Shown: piece by piece, positions 8,661-18,194 of the stretch
How positions within the stretch are numbered: position 1 is the first letter of the stretch
Layout of the letters: each line of letters begins with the position of its first letter
Assembly: GCA_017549185.1 (NCBI GenBank)
Contig: JAFYVJ010000042.1
Location: 1 to 49,273 of the forward strand
Source: Roseburia sp.
GTDB taxonomy: Bacteria > Bacillota > Clostridia > Lachnospirales > Lachnospiraceae
Direction: 5' to 3'
Length of the DNA stretch: 49,273 nucleotides
Notes under the pieces: model-generated
The model's input: the letters and a program-made list of their open reading frames with translations, nothing else
Database searches by the model: none
Told to the model about the DNA's origin: nothing
Translations under genes and position numbers: made by a program

Positions 8661-10148
8661 CTACTCCTCCTCACTTTCTTCCATTATATCGATGTGATAT
8701 TTTTTACGATATTTCTGTTCAAAATATTCGCCCCACTCTGTCAGCTTTCCCCGCTTTTCTATCGCAACAATCGGTTGGCTGCATAACACATAAAAAACCA
8801 GCTTTTTCAAATACAAAAACAGTAACACCACAGCTGTCAGCGTAAATGCGATTCCACCAAGCATAAAGCCCACACCATAATATTTCACTTTTACATTTCT
8901 CAACAACAAAGTCGCCAAGCAGCTTATAATCGAAAATATCATAACACTGACAAGGGCACCTTTATTATCTGAAAAATAAAGCTGTATCAGCATCAGTGTA
9001 TTTCCAATGGCATAAAACGCATAGCCTACGCAGAGCACACGGAAAATGCCAAGCATATCCTCTGTCATTCCCAATGGTAATTGTGGCAGTACAACCGTTC
9101 CCACTACAATAAATACAATTGTGGCAAAAAATTGTTTACTAAAAGTATAAGCCAACTCCTGCACTAACATTGTCTTCATCTCACGTTCTGCCTGCTCAAT
9201 ATCTATATATGAGCCTCCATCATTAAACAAGTTAAAATATATCTTGTACTTTGCATAAAATTTCACCTCTACAGAAGAAATAAAATTAATTGTCGTAATC
9301 AATGTCGACATAAATGCAAGTAATGCAGGAATATCATACTCTGGTGCAACATACATCAAACCATATATCTGTTTTCCAATTGGCCACGTCCACATAATAA
9401 AAATGTGGCCATAAACGCCTATTGATAAAAATACTCCTAAAAAAGATAATTGTGGATATTTATCAAACCATTTTAAGAAATGTAGGGAGCTGCATCTTCC
9501 TTTTGGAAAATACTGTGCCATTAATACATAATACCACACCGCCATCACGCCATACGCCACATTCACCGCTATAAGCATCACAGCAACAACATCTAACGAT
9601 GTTTGAAACAAGATACTACCTGTTGCAAACGCAACAATAACTGCTACTAAGAAGGTCTTCATTATTGCTTCATAGTCCTTTATCGCGGTTAAAAAATGAA
9701 TCTCTGTCCACACCAAAATTAATTCGCCAAAAAGCCCAATACTAAAAATCAAATACAGAAGTGGCAACTTGGATGCTGACATAAAAAGAATATAACATGG
9801 TATACCTATTACAAGCATTAAAGACGTGCATCCCCAGAATGCAGGCATTACCCGTTCTGGCTTATTCATATAAAGCCAGTCTGACACATAACGCGTTGTA
9901 ACAAGAGTAAAGCCATTCGACAAAATCATAGAAAACAGCATCGTATACTGTACAATTGCGTTCAAAAACTCTATTTCGCCCTCTGTTGTGCCTGCAATGC
10001 GCGCCAAAAAACGTACCCCCAGCAACAAAAGGACACCCAAAATCATCGGTCCTGTACAAACAACTCCTGCATATCCATAGGCTCTGATAATCGAAAGCAG
10101 GCCACGTTTTTCAAACATTTTTTTTAATTCAAATCCAATACCTGCCAC
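8661..10148 (-). CDS. pelG: PelG, Pel polysaccharide export/flippase membrane subunit
   Basis: PelG is a polytopic membrane protein of the MOP superfamily thought to move the nascent Pel polymer across the membrane with PelD, PelE and PelF. The 495-residue product begins with the PelG signature MAGIGFELKKMF followed by RAYGYAGVVCTGPM. About 12 membrane helices run to residue 465, and the tail is charged and cytoplasmic (EWGEYFEQKYRKKY). It lies 9 bases after pelF and directly abuts cotH. Length and hydropathy agree with the family. Confidence 0.93.
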   Translation of the reverse strand: MAGIGFELKKMFEKRGLLSIIRAYGYAGVVCTGPMILGVLLLLGVRFLARIAGTTEGEIEFLNAIVQYTMLFSMILSNGFTLVTTRYVSDWLYMNKPERVMPAFWGCTSLMLVIGIPCYILFMSASKLPLLYLIFSIGLFGELILVWTEIHFLTAIKDYEAIMKTFLVAVIVAFATGSILFQTSLDVVAVMLIAVNVAYGVMAVWYYVLMAQYFPKGRCSSLHFLKWFDKYPQLSFLGVFLSIGVYGHIFIMWTWPIGKQIYGLMYVAPEYDIPALLAFMSTLITTINFISSVEVKFYAKYKIYFNLFNDGGSYIDIEQAEREMKTMLVQELAYTFSKQFFATIVFIVVGTVVLPQLPLGMTEDMLGIFRVLCVGYAFYAIGNTLMLIQLYFSDNKGALVSVMIFSIISCLATLLLRNVKVKYYGVGFMLGGIAFTLTAVVLLFLYLKKLVFYVLCSQPIVAIEKRGKLTEWGEYFEQKYRKKYHIDIMEESEEE

Positions 10149-10157
10149 AATCCATTC

Positions 10158-11555
10158 CTACCTTTCTAATACCTCTACATATAGGTCTTTATATTTTTTC
10201 ATACTTATTTCATGCGTAAATCTCGTTTCTGCTCGCTTGCGACCTATCATTCCCATATGCTCTCTTAATTCTGCATCTCTACATAACAAAACCATCGCCT
10301 GTGCCAATCGATCCTTATGCATTGGTGGCACACAAATTCCCGCTTCACCTAAGCCATCCTTGTTCTCTAACAGTTCTTTACAACATCCAACATCCGTTGT
10401 CACACATGCTCTTCCCGCCGCAAACGATTCCAGCACCGAAAGTGGCTGCCCTTCCGAAATACTAGTCAAAATCGTAAAATCAATTTTTTCCATATACTGC
10501 ACTACATTTACAACCCCTGTAAACAGAATATCCTTTACACCTAATTGCTCGATTAGCAACTTACACTCTTCAAAATATTCTCTGTCATCCACATCGCCCA
10601 TGATGTGCAGTCTTGCATTTGGCACATCCGCCTTTACCTCCGCAAAGGCATATATCATAGTTTTGATATCTTTAATTTTAGCAATTCGAACAACTGCCCC
10701 GATATCAATCCAACCGTCCGGCTGTTTTTGTGGGATATTAGCAAAACGCTCATATCGAATTCCGTTTCCAATCACACGCAGTTTTTCCTTCGAGCAACCT
10801 AACTCCTCCTGTATGTGGCTTGCACGCTCAAAAAGTGATGTGACATAATCTGCATGCTGATATGCACACTCCGAAAACATATAAAACAGATTAATCCATT
10901 GCTGTCGAAAATATGGCAACACCCACGATGCGCGCAATAGTTCTTCCTCACGTTCACGAGTATAAATACCGTGCTCCGTCAAAATCATTGGCTTCTTATA
11001 TTTCCACTTTCCCATACTAGCTAGCAAGCCACCATACCCCGTAGCAGTCGCATGATAAATATCCGCCTTAGGAATTTCCCCTGTCATCAGATACAATTCT
11101 GGCAACATCATCGAACGAACGGTATAGAAATAATCTGCAAAGGAAATGTATGGAAATTTCTCACGACAAATTTCTATCAGCATATCTAGAAATTCATTAC
11201 TCATCAAGATATTTACCGGATTCGCTTTTTCCTCGTGAAACAATTCAAAAAGAACATTCCAATCCGTATTTTCACATTGGAAAAGATGCTGCATGGCTTT
11301 CTTCTGTTGCTTGGTAATGTGAACTTTTTGCTTATCCATTTTCTGAGACATTGCATCATCTAAAAACACTTCGTGAATTTCGACCACATTCTTAGGAAGT
11401 TCAAACTTATACTTCCCACGCTGTATCGCCTTGGCACCTATACACAAAAGTACAAATTCTACATCCGGCATCGCCTGTATGTAATTATGCGTCCAACTGG
11501 AAACTCCACCATACACATATGGATAGCATCCCTCTAAAATCATACATACTCTCAA
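10158..11555 (-). CDS. pelF: PelF, cytoplasmic GT4 glycosyltransferase of Pel synthesis
   Basis: PelF polymerises the Pel chain from UDP-activated hexosamine. The 465-residue protein opens with MRVCMILEGCYPYVYGGVSS, the PelF/DUF3492 start in which the YGGVSSW stretch binds nucleotide sugar. The C-terminal Rossmann half has the GT4 EX7E motif (EGQPLSVLE, about 365-373) followed by ESFAAGRACVTTDVG. No membrane segment or signal is present, as expected for a cytoplasmic enzyme. It lies 30 bases after the pelA-like gene and 9 before pelG. Confidence 0.94.
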   Translation of the reverse strand: MRVCMILEGCYPYVYGGVSSWTHNYIQAMPDVEFVLLCIGAKAIQRGKYKFELPKNVVEIHEVFLDDAMSQKMDKQKVHITKQQKKAMQHLFQCENTDWNVLFELFHEEKANPVNILMSNEFLDMLIEICREKFPYISFADYFYTVRSMMLPELYLMTGEIPKADIYHATATGYGGLLASMGKWKYKKPMILTEHGIYTREREEELLRASWVLPYFRQQWINLFYMFSECAYQHADYVTSLFERASHIQEELGCSKEKLRVIGNGIRYERFANIPQKQPDGWIDIGAVVRIAKIKDIKTMIYAFAEVKADVPNARLHIMGDVDDREYFEECKLLIEQLGVKDILFTGVVNVVQYMEKIDFTILTSISEGQPLSVLESFAAGRACVTTDVGCCKELLENKDGLGEAGICVPPMHKDRLAQAMVLLCRDAELREHMGMIGRKRAETRFTHEISMKKYKDLYVEVLER

Positions 11556-11585
11556 GCGTACTTCCTTATCCTTTCCGAGTGTCCG

Positions 11586-13421
11586 CTACTCTTTTAAAAT
11601 AATCTCTAATTTGTCACTAGTTGCATGCACCGCATACAGATTGCCCGTTATCCGTTCGAAGCTACCGCCTTCTATACTCTCAACACAGCCTTCATTTACT
11701 CTTAGCAGGAATTCCGCGGAACCAGAGAAGCCCCCCAGCTTCACAGATAATGTATTTCCACTTCGTTCTCTACTTAATGTCAATTTATCGTATTTCAGTA
11801 CCGCAGTTCCCAGCTCACTTCCGGTAAGATTACGAATATTCGGTGCAGAAGTATATATCCATTCCAAATACTCTTCAAACATCTTGCTTAACACCGGGAA
11901 ACCGGTACGTGCACCTCTGTCCTCGTCAAGCAAATCATCCGGGTGCATAAAATGCGACTGTACATAATGATAATTCAACTCCGCAAGTGCAGCTATCTTT
12001 TGATATTCTGTCAATCCAAGACTTGACACTACACGAGGTGTATGAATAATCCCTTTTTCATCCACCTCAAACTCTTGTTCAAAAACCTTTGCTTCTGTGT
12101 CACTAAAATAGGTACTCGCTATCACATTGATATCTGGACATGCCTCAAGAAGAGTATTCAATCCTACCTCTGAAATAATATTAGAAGGTGGTATGTAAAC
12201 CATAAACTTCTCTCTTGGAAATAAGTTTGAAGAGAAATCATATAATTCTTCCATTGCGGCTTTCACATCCTCTGCTGATTCCCACAATTTATACTCGCCA
12301 TATTGCTGATTTTCATCAATTCCTTTTATGCATAGAGGCATATGATTATAGCCATGAAATCCTAACTCGCCTCCATCATTTAATAACATGTTTCCAAATG
12401 TTGTAAACTGTGCTTCTTCTTTATTTTTCGTAAAAGGTGCTGCTACATCATCCGAATATTCCTCTATAATTCCGCCTGTATATCGAATATGATAGTTTTC
12501 TCCCCATTCCAATATCTTTGGCCACCAGATAATCGAACAAAATGATGCAACACTTACTCCATAATCCCTTAACAAATAATTTCCATTTCCTTCTGGTACT
12601 GGTGCCGGGAAATCATCTAGGTAAAATGCCGAACCATTGATTACCGGATAAATACAAACATCTTCTAACTCACTATAAGCCAAACAGGCAAATCCTCTTT
12701 GGTATTTGTCCGTAATAACCTCATTAAAAATTACAAATGTCCCATCACCATACTTTACTTTCCAAAGAATCGGAACCGAGCCGTCTTCCGATGCGAGTAA
12801 CACCTCACAGTTGTCACTCAGATATAGATTTAACGATGTTTCCAGCATCTCTTCACCATCATCTGAATACCAAAAAACCTGACCTGTCTTACCACCAATC
12901 ATCTGTTCATTCACAACCTGAACACCTCTGATTTTTGTATACTCTAAGCCACCACTTTCCACGCCAAGCTTCCCTGCTACTGCATGAAACCCGGCATTTG
13001 GTAGCGGTGTGCATAGATTCATCATTGCTCCGCCAGCTTTCACCCAGTCACAAATCGTCAAAAGTTGATTCTCTATCACAGACCAATCCATAAATGTTAA
13101 CACCAATGTCTGGTAATTCGATAAACAATCCAAACTCGTATCTTCTGTAAGCGCTAAAACATCATATGAAATGCGCATGTCATCCAGCACAAATCTCATC
13201 ATTTCCTCATACGTCGCACTCACTGTGTCTTCCTGATTCGTCAGTATCAGACAGGTAGGCGTTTCCTCTACCGCTTCCGAAAATACCAAATTGATACTTT
13301 CCTCTTCATTCCATACAAATTCTTCCCTCGTCACACCATATCGTTCCAATAAAACAATTACACCACAAATCAACAATGCAATCAGGGGAATCAATACTTT
13401 TACACTATTTCTTCGTCTCAT
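11586..13421 (-). CDS. PelA-type polysaccharide deacetylase, lacking the hydrolase domain
   Basis: A 611-residue, membrane-anchored extracytoplasmic protein (helix 9-25). Residues 45-260 look like the Rossmann/GATase-like domain of PelA. Next comes a DUF2194-type deacetylase with YLDDFPAP (Asp269-Asp270) and FHGYNH (His356...His360), the metal-binding DD and HxxxH pattern. The last 110 residues are a beta-rich domain. Proteobacterial PelA has an additional N-terminal glycoside hydrolase domain that is absent here, matching the deacetylase-only PelA of the Gram-positive pelDEA(DA)FG operon described in Bacillus cereus. It overlaps pelE by 4 bases (ATGA). Likely role: partial deacetylation of the exported polymer, giving it positive charge. 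Confidence 0.86.
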   Translation of the reverse strand: MRRRNSVKVLIPLIALLICGVIVLLERYGVTREEFVWNEEESINLVFSEAVEETPTCLILTNQEDTVSATYEEMMRFVLDDMRISYDVLALTEDTSLDCLSNYQTLVLTFMDWSVIENQLLTICDWVKAGGAMMNLCTPLPNAGFHAVAGKLGVESGGLEYTKIRGVQVVNEQMIGGKTGQVFWYSDDGEEMLETSLNLYLSDNCEVLLASEDGSVPILWKVKYGDGTFVIFNEVITDKYQRGFACLAYSELEDVCIYPVINGSAFYLDDFPAPVPEGNGNYLLRDYGVSVASFCSIIWWPKILEWGENYHIRYTGGIIEEYSDDVAAPFTKNKEEAQFTTFGNMLLNDGGELGFHGYNHMPLCIKGIDENQQYGEYKLWESAEDVKAAMEELYDFSSNLFPREKFMVYIPPSNIISEVGLNTLLEACPDINVIASTYFSDTEAKVFEQEFEVDEKGIIHTPRVVSSLGLTEYQKIAALAELNYHYVQSHFMHPDDLLDEDRGARTGFPVLSKMFEEYLEWIYTSAPNIRNLTGSELGTAVLKYDKLTLSRERSGNTLSVKLGGFSGSAEFLLRVNEGCVESIEGGSFERITGNLYAVHATSDKLEIILKE

Positions 13422-14332
13422 TCATGCCTCTCCCCACGTTTCCAAAATGCAAACCACTTTTTTCCACCACTGGTGATGTAAACTTCTTTTTCGTCTATTT
13501 CTTTTAACACCTGCTGTATCTTTTGACCCTGATTGGTTGCTGCATAATAATTAATGAAGCTCTTATAAATCTGCTCATCTTCTGGCCATTTTTGTAACAA
13601 TGCACAAAGAGCTTCTTCCACACCAACAAACTCTGCTTGTGCAACTTTGTTCTCTAGTTTACTCAAATGATAGGTCTTATTATTAGGATCGAGTAGCAGA
13701 AGCTTATCTAAGACGTTGCCAAGTTTTTTCCGGTAAATATTTAAAATATTACCTGTAATCAAACCACTTTCTATATAGCTTTCCAGTTCTTTTCGAAGTT
13801 TCCTTAATACTTTGTCTAAGCCACTTTGATCTTGGAGATTCTCTATCTGCTGCACCCTTTTTTCCAATTCACGGATTCCCTGCTCATAACCACTTTGAAT
13901 TTCCATCATGGTTGTCGTCGCATAATGTGTAAGCTCTGTATCATCCGATAAACGTGCACGCTGAAGTAATTCGATGTGTTCTTCTGGATTCTTATGCAAA
14001 ATATTGAGCAATAGCTTCCTTCTCGTCTTTGCATCATTTACTGCGATTGCTTCCTCTAACGGAACCACCATCCCCGTGTTGTCTTCATTTTCAACATGAA
14101 TGTTCTTATACTTAACATCTGTTACGTTTTGCTTTTCTATAGCAAGGTCATAAATTCCCCGTCTACCTTTTTTATTCAGCAGCAACTCTGCATAAAAAAT
14201 ACAAGCTCCCACCACCGGAACACAGACAACCACTATATAAATTGGTGTACGCACCTTCACTTGCTTTGTATACAATTTATATCCGATTACACCACATATC
14301 AATATATGTATCGCAAGTAATAAAACGCTCAT
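13418..14332 (-). CDS. pelE: PelE-like membrane protein with helical repeats
   Basis: A 304-residue protein with two N-terminal membrane helices (about 2-18 and 30-50), then a long alpha-helical cytoplasmic domain with coiled-coil (about 160-200) and TPR-like helices to the end. PelE proteins have this plan, two helices plus TPRs, and bridge PelD and PelF. Sequence conservation in PelE is poor, so identity rests on architecture and its place between pelD and pelA: the gene starts 3 bases after pelD ends and overlaps pelA by 4. Confidence 0.75.
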   Translation of the reverse strand: MSVLLLAIHILICGVIGYKLYTKQVKVRTPIYIVVVCVPVVGACIFYAELLLNKKGRRGIYDLAIEKQNVTDVKYKNIHVENEDNTGMVVPLEEAIAVNDAKTRRKLLLNILHKNPEEHIELLQRARLSDDTELTHYATTTMMEIQSGYEQGIRELEKRVQQIENLQDQSGLDKVLRKLRKELESYIESGLITGNILNIYRKKLGNVLDKLLLLDPNNKTYHLSKLENKVAQAEFVGVEEALCALLQKWPEDEQIYKSFINYYAATNQGQKIQQVLKEIDEKEVYITSGGKKWFAFWKRGERHE

Positions 14333-14334
14333 TT

Positions 14335-16428
14335 CTATCCTTTCACAATCTTAAACGTAATATCATTCTTTCTCATTCGTTCTTCAATAATTGCTAAATC
14401 TGCACGTTTTGTCTGACTAAGAATCAGATATACTTCTCCGTCCTCACCCATTCCCAGTACATCATTATTACGTACCAAACGACAAACACGGTCACTTAAT
14501 TCCTTGATACCACCTTCGCCTTTTTCCAAACGCAAAAGTACATAGTCCAAATATTGTTTCTCCTGCATCTGCGTCTTTACGTTCAGAATTTCTTTGAATT
14601 TCTCTGCTTTTAAAATCTGTGTTCCTTCCACACAATTATTGGAAAACTGTTCAAATCCCATTGCACGCACCAGTGCATTGCAAACTAAATCTGAAATAAT
14701 ATTGAACTTATTTAAAAACTCCATATTCATCTGGTGATTCGAAGCATTCATTAAAAGTATCATTCCCATCAGTTCATTCCCCTTATAAATTGGGGCTGCA
14801 TAAGCTGGATAATTCTCTATACACTCTGTATTTACAAAACCCTGCAAGTCTCGTAAATAAAGCATCATATTGGGATAATCCGACATCTTCAACGACTTAT
14901 TCAATGCATTATTCATCGGCTTTGAGCATACATTTAAACGTGCAAAATCACTATATGGATTTATCGTATAAATGGCTACACTATAGTTTTCCAACAACTC
15001 TTCTAATACATTTACAGCTTCATAAAATACCTGTTCTGGTAAAACTGTATCTAGTTTTTTGACAACCGAATACACCTTACCAAAGCTATCCTTATATCCA
15101 ATAATCTGACTATTGAAGTTGTCCTTACTCTCTAATGCACGATTATATAATTCACTTAAGAATACATACTTCTTTTCTAACAGTTCATGTTCTTCCTTAA
15201 TATTAATCACCTTGTCATCGTGCATATCTCGCGTATAACCTGAAACCGCACCCAGCAGAAAATAGCAAGCAAATGGCAACCAGTTCTCTACATTATAAAA
15301 AAGTATCTGCCACTGATTCCAAACAGAGCCCAAAAGAACATACCCTACACACGCCAGAATGGCACTGATAACCCCCGCACTCAAACCATTCATGGTTCCC
15401 ATCATGACAACTGCAATCAAACGAAAATCCATGAAATTAACTAGTACATTTCCTCTCGTATAATGGTTTAATAACTCTGCTATCACAAACAGCACTATAA
15501 TTTCTAAAACTACACGAATCTTATCTTCGATTCTACGATAACGTCGTCTGCGCTCCTGTCTCTTAACCTTTGTCTTGCGTTCTTTCGCATTTTCTTCGAC
15601 AATACTTTCTATGTCATCTGCCAGAATATGTTTTGGTGTCCATCCATACTCTGCCCTTGCCGTTTTATCTTTCTTATAGCAAGGAATACATGTCGTCTGA
15701 TTTTCGTAGATTACTTCTACATCCTTAATCTTTTCTTGAATGATAGCTGCAATCCTTTCATACGAAATAGCATTTTCTCCAGACAAAAACATCTCTTCAT
15801 ATTCTATCTTAATTGGTTCATCTATAATGCGAATCAAAAGTTCACCCAAATCTTCTTCGCAAAGAAAATCCGTCTCTATGTACGGTAAACCTCTTAATTT
15901 CACCTTCTTTTGATGATTTCCATCATCAATCCATCTCATAAGCTGATTCTCTTTACTCTCCATACTGTAAAGATATGGAACCTTTAGAATCACAAATTTC
16001 ATATTTTGTTCTTCCGCATACACCTTACACAAATGCTCACAGGTTTCCAAAAGTGTTTCCCTACTTTTTCCAAATAATTGATTTCGTTCTGGTGTATACA
16101 AATCATTGGTCGTCACATAAATAAACTGTTTTACCCTATATTTACGACTCTCATGAATGGCACTCTCTAATTTTTCCAATTCATCAAAAACCCTTATCGC
16201 ACCATCTAGCGCACCTGAAAAAAAGATGACCGATTCAAAATCAAACGTTGCAAATAGCTTCGATAACTCTTCGTCATCTGCTTTCTCTTTCATATAATTG
16301 ATGACATTTTTTCCTTGCAGCTTACTAGCTTTCCTTTCATCATATACGACACATCTATAATCTTCCACGAAACGAGAAATCAATTTCATGGAAATCAATT
16401 TCAGATTTCCCATAAATAAGACATTCAT
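14335..16428 (-). CDS. pelD: SDR-PelD fusion: c-di-GMP receptor of the Pel complex
   Basis: A 697-residue fusion. Residues 1-270 are an NAD-dependent epimerase/SDR fold. A basic linker (KRQERRRRYRR) leads into about four membrane helices (300-395), a coiled segment, a GAF domain (about 430-590) and a degenerate GGDEF domain. At the end RNND (653-656) precedes EDGEV where GGDEF should be, so the active site is lost but the RxxD inhibitory site that binds c-di-GMP in PelD is kept at the right spacing. The SDR part looks inactive: the glycine loop reads MGNLKLIS instead of GxxGxxG, and the YxxxK pair is replaced (FGKSR). It starts 22 bases after truA, so transcription may run in from there. Core PelD is about 450 residues. 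Confidence 0.86.
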   Translation of the reverse strand: MNVLFMGNLKLISMKLISRFVEDYRCVVYDERKASKLQGKNVINYMKEKADDEELSKLFATFDFESVIFFSGALDGAIRVFDELEKLESAIHESRKYRVKQFIYVTTNDLYTPERNQLFGKSRETLLETCEHLCKVYAEEQNMKFVILKVPYLYSMESKENQLMRWIDDGNHQKKVKLRGLPYIETDFLCEEDLGELLIRIIDEPIKIEYEEMFLSGENAISYERIAAIIQEKIKDVEVIYENQTTCIPCYKKDKTARAEYGWTPKHILADDIESIVEENAKERKTKVKRQERRRRYRRIEDKIRVVLEIIVLFVIAELLNHYTRGNVLVNFMDFRLIAVVMMGTMNGLSAGVISAILACVGYVLLGSVWNQWQILFYNVENWLPFACYFLLGAVSGYTRDMHDDKVINIKEEHELLEKKYVFLSELYNRALESKDNFNSQIIGYKDSFGKVYSVVKKLDTVLPEQVFYEAVNVLEELLENYSVAIYTINPYSDFARLNVCSKPMNNALNKSLKMSDYPNMMLYLRDLQGFVNTECIENYPAYAAPIYKGNELMGMILLMNASNHQMNMEFLNKFNIISDLVCNALVRAMGFEQFSNNCVEGTQILKAEKFKEILNVKTQMQEKQYLDYVLLRLEKGEGGIKELSDRVCRLVRNNDVLGMGEDGEVYLILSQTKRADLAIIEERMRKNDITFKIVKG

Positions 16429-16450
16429 AATAATTCTCTTTTCTGTACTA

Positions 16451-17197
16451 TTATTCTACTTCCTCGTACTCAATTCCAATCATCGTAAGACCATGTGCCG
16501 GTGCTGTAGGACCTGCTATAGCCCGATCACACTTTTCTAAAATAATAGGAATCTCTTCTGGCACAATGTCACCTGCCCCAACCTTAATCAACGTTCCTGC
16601 TATGATACGCACCATGTTATACAAAAAACCATTTCCTGTCACTCTTATAGTAATCATATCATTTTCTTTGATTACTTTACAGTGATAAATAGTTCGTATT
16701 GTCGTTTTTACTTGTGCTCCTACCGCACAAAAGCTTTTAAAATCATGCTCTCCCTCTAAGTAAGTTGCTGCTTTTTGCATTTTTTCTATATCTAATGCAT
16801 GATAATAAAAATAACTATTCCATCGTCTCGTTGGGTCACGGAAAGTCCTATTTAAAATACGATATTCGTATGTTTTACGACCTTTCTGATACCTTGGGTG
16901 CCAATCTGACGGCACTTCACAGGAATCCTGTACTACAATATCCGCAGGCAGCTTCTGATTCAATGCAAACGAAATTTTATCCGCAGGCATTCTAGTATTA
17001 GTATCAAAAATCGCTACATTTCCTAAGGAATGTACACCGGAATCTGTGCGACTCGCACCAGTTACTACAATCTCTTCGCCAAGCAATGATGACAAATGTC
17101 TATTCAATACAGACTCAATTGTCTCGCCATTAGGCTGTACCTGCCATCCACAATAATTTGTGCCATCATATGCCACAACAAGTTTCACTCGTTTCAT
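16451..17197 (-). CDS. truA: tRNA pseudouridine(38-40) synthase TruA
   Basis: TruA modifies U38-U40 in the anticodon arm of many tRNAs. The 248-residue product has AYDGTNYCGWQVQP near the start, the catalytic aspartate in SRTDSGVHSLGN, and the GNGFLYNMVRIIAGT motif. I placed the start at ATG 17195-17197 (MKRVKLVVAYDG), preceded by GGAGAAG; an upstream ATG at 17239 would add an unrelated tail. In Firmicutes truA ends the ecfA1-ecfA2-ecfT-truA group and is followed by rplM; here it is followed by pelD. Confidence 0.96.
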   Translation of the reverse strand: MKRVKLVVAYDGTNYCGWQVQPNGETIESVLNRHLSSLLGEEIVVTGASRTDSGVHSLGNVAIFDTNTRMPADKISFALNQKLPADIVVQDSCEVPSDWHPRYQKGRKTYEYRILNRTFRDPTRRWNSYFYYHALDIEKMQKAATYLEGEHDFKSFCAVGAQVKTTIRTIYHCKVIKENDMITIRVTGNGFLYNMVRIIAGTLIKVGAGDIVPEEIPIILEKCDRAIAGPTAPAHGLTMIGIEYEEVE

Positions 17198-17281
17198 AAT
17201 TACTTCTCCACTCTTTTCTATCACTAGAGTTCTGGTCACCGAACTCGTGCTTCGTCACCCATGGAATTTTATACTTTAAAT

Positions 17282-17313
17282 ACAACAAAAGAGCCCGTAT
17301 GCATCGAACTCTT
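17282..17313 (-). terminator. putative weak terminator between ecfT and truA
   Basis: A minus-strand stem AAGAGTTCG/CGGGCTCTT (two G-U pairs) with a seven-base loop is followed by TTTTGTTGT, an interrupted U-tract. A second hairpin (GAGTTC/GAACTC) lies nearer truA, around 17225-17245. Partial readthrough into truA seems likely. Confidence 0.5.
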
Positions 17314-17357
17314 TCGTATAATTCTTTCCTGTCACTCTATTTTATCCTCAAGAATTT

Positions 17358-18155
17358 TTATATTCTTCCACACAATAAACTCAATAGTAAATATACTATA
17401 ATCACTGCATACGCAATATAATCTCTTTTTACATAGGTGAGAGGCTTCATCTTTGTGCGACCGGCTCCTCCACTATAACATCTTGCTTCCATCGCCATTG
17501 CCAGATCATCTGCTCTGCGGAATGCAGACACAAATAACGGCACTAAAAGAGGTATCATGTTCTTTATCCGCTTTAACATATTGCCATTCTCAAAATCTGC
17601 GCCTCGTGCCATCTGTGCTTTCATAATTTTATCCGTTTCTTCAATCAGTATCGGTATAAAACGCAATGCAATAGACATCATCATAGCGATTGCATGCACC
17701 GGAACTTTTATTTTATTTAATGGGCGAAGTGATTTTTCTAATCCATCCGTCAATTGATTCGGTGTTGTTGTTAAAGTCATTACAGAAGTTCCTAAGATTA
17801 AGTAAATCAACCGGATTGTCATTAAAACTGCATTCTGCACACCTTCCTTTGTAATCTCAAGTACCCAGAATGACACAAGAACATCACCCGGTGTTAAAAA
17901 CAGATTAAATAATGCTGTAATCAACATTAATATCATAATCGGCTTTAAGCCCTTCACCATGAACTTAAACGGTACTTTCGACAGTGCAATCATTCCTGCC
18001 ATAAAAAAAGTCGCAACCACAAAACCCACTACTCCCTTAATACAGAAGAGTGAAATCACATATATCAATGTTCCAAATAATTTTACTCTAGGATCCAATT
18101 TATGTATCACCGAATCTGCCGGATAATACTGCCCTATCGTGATATCTCTTAACAT
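17358..18155 (-). CDS. ecfT: ECF transporter transmembrane subunit EcfT
   Basis: EcfT is the shared membrane scaffold that couples the two ECF ATPases to interchangeable vitamin-binding S components. The 265-residue protein has the opening GQYYPADSVIHKLDPRVKL, about five or six helices, and the two coupling motifs: ARG in KAQMARGADF and a variant ARC in MEARCYSGGAGRT (Cys instead of the usual Gly). No S component is present in this window, consistent with a group II (shared) module. Confidence 0.95.
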   Translation of the reverse strand: MLRDITIGQYYPADSVIHKLDPRVKLFGTLIYVISLFCIKGVVGFVVATFFMAGMIALSKVPFKFMVKGLKPIMILMLITALFNLFLTPGDVLVSFWVLEITKEGVQNAVLMTIRLIYLILGTSVMTLTTTPNQLTDGLEKSLRPLNKIKVPVHAIAMMMSIALRFIPILIEETDKIMKAQMARGADFENGNMLKRIKNMIPLLVPLFVSAFRRADDLAMAMEARCYSGGAGRTKMKPLTYVKRDYIAYAVIIVYLLLSLLCGRI

Positions 18156-18194
18156 ATATGGCTGCCTTTCTAAATAATCTTATATTATTTATTT

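Noticed and set aside
10237-10848. 203-codon plus-strand frame opposite pelF
   Set aside because: It is antisense to a strongly conserved glycosyltransferase, has no ribosome-binding site and a Ser/Thr-rich composition typical of shadow frames.
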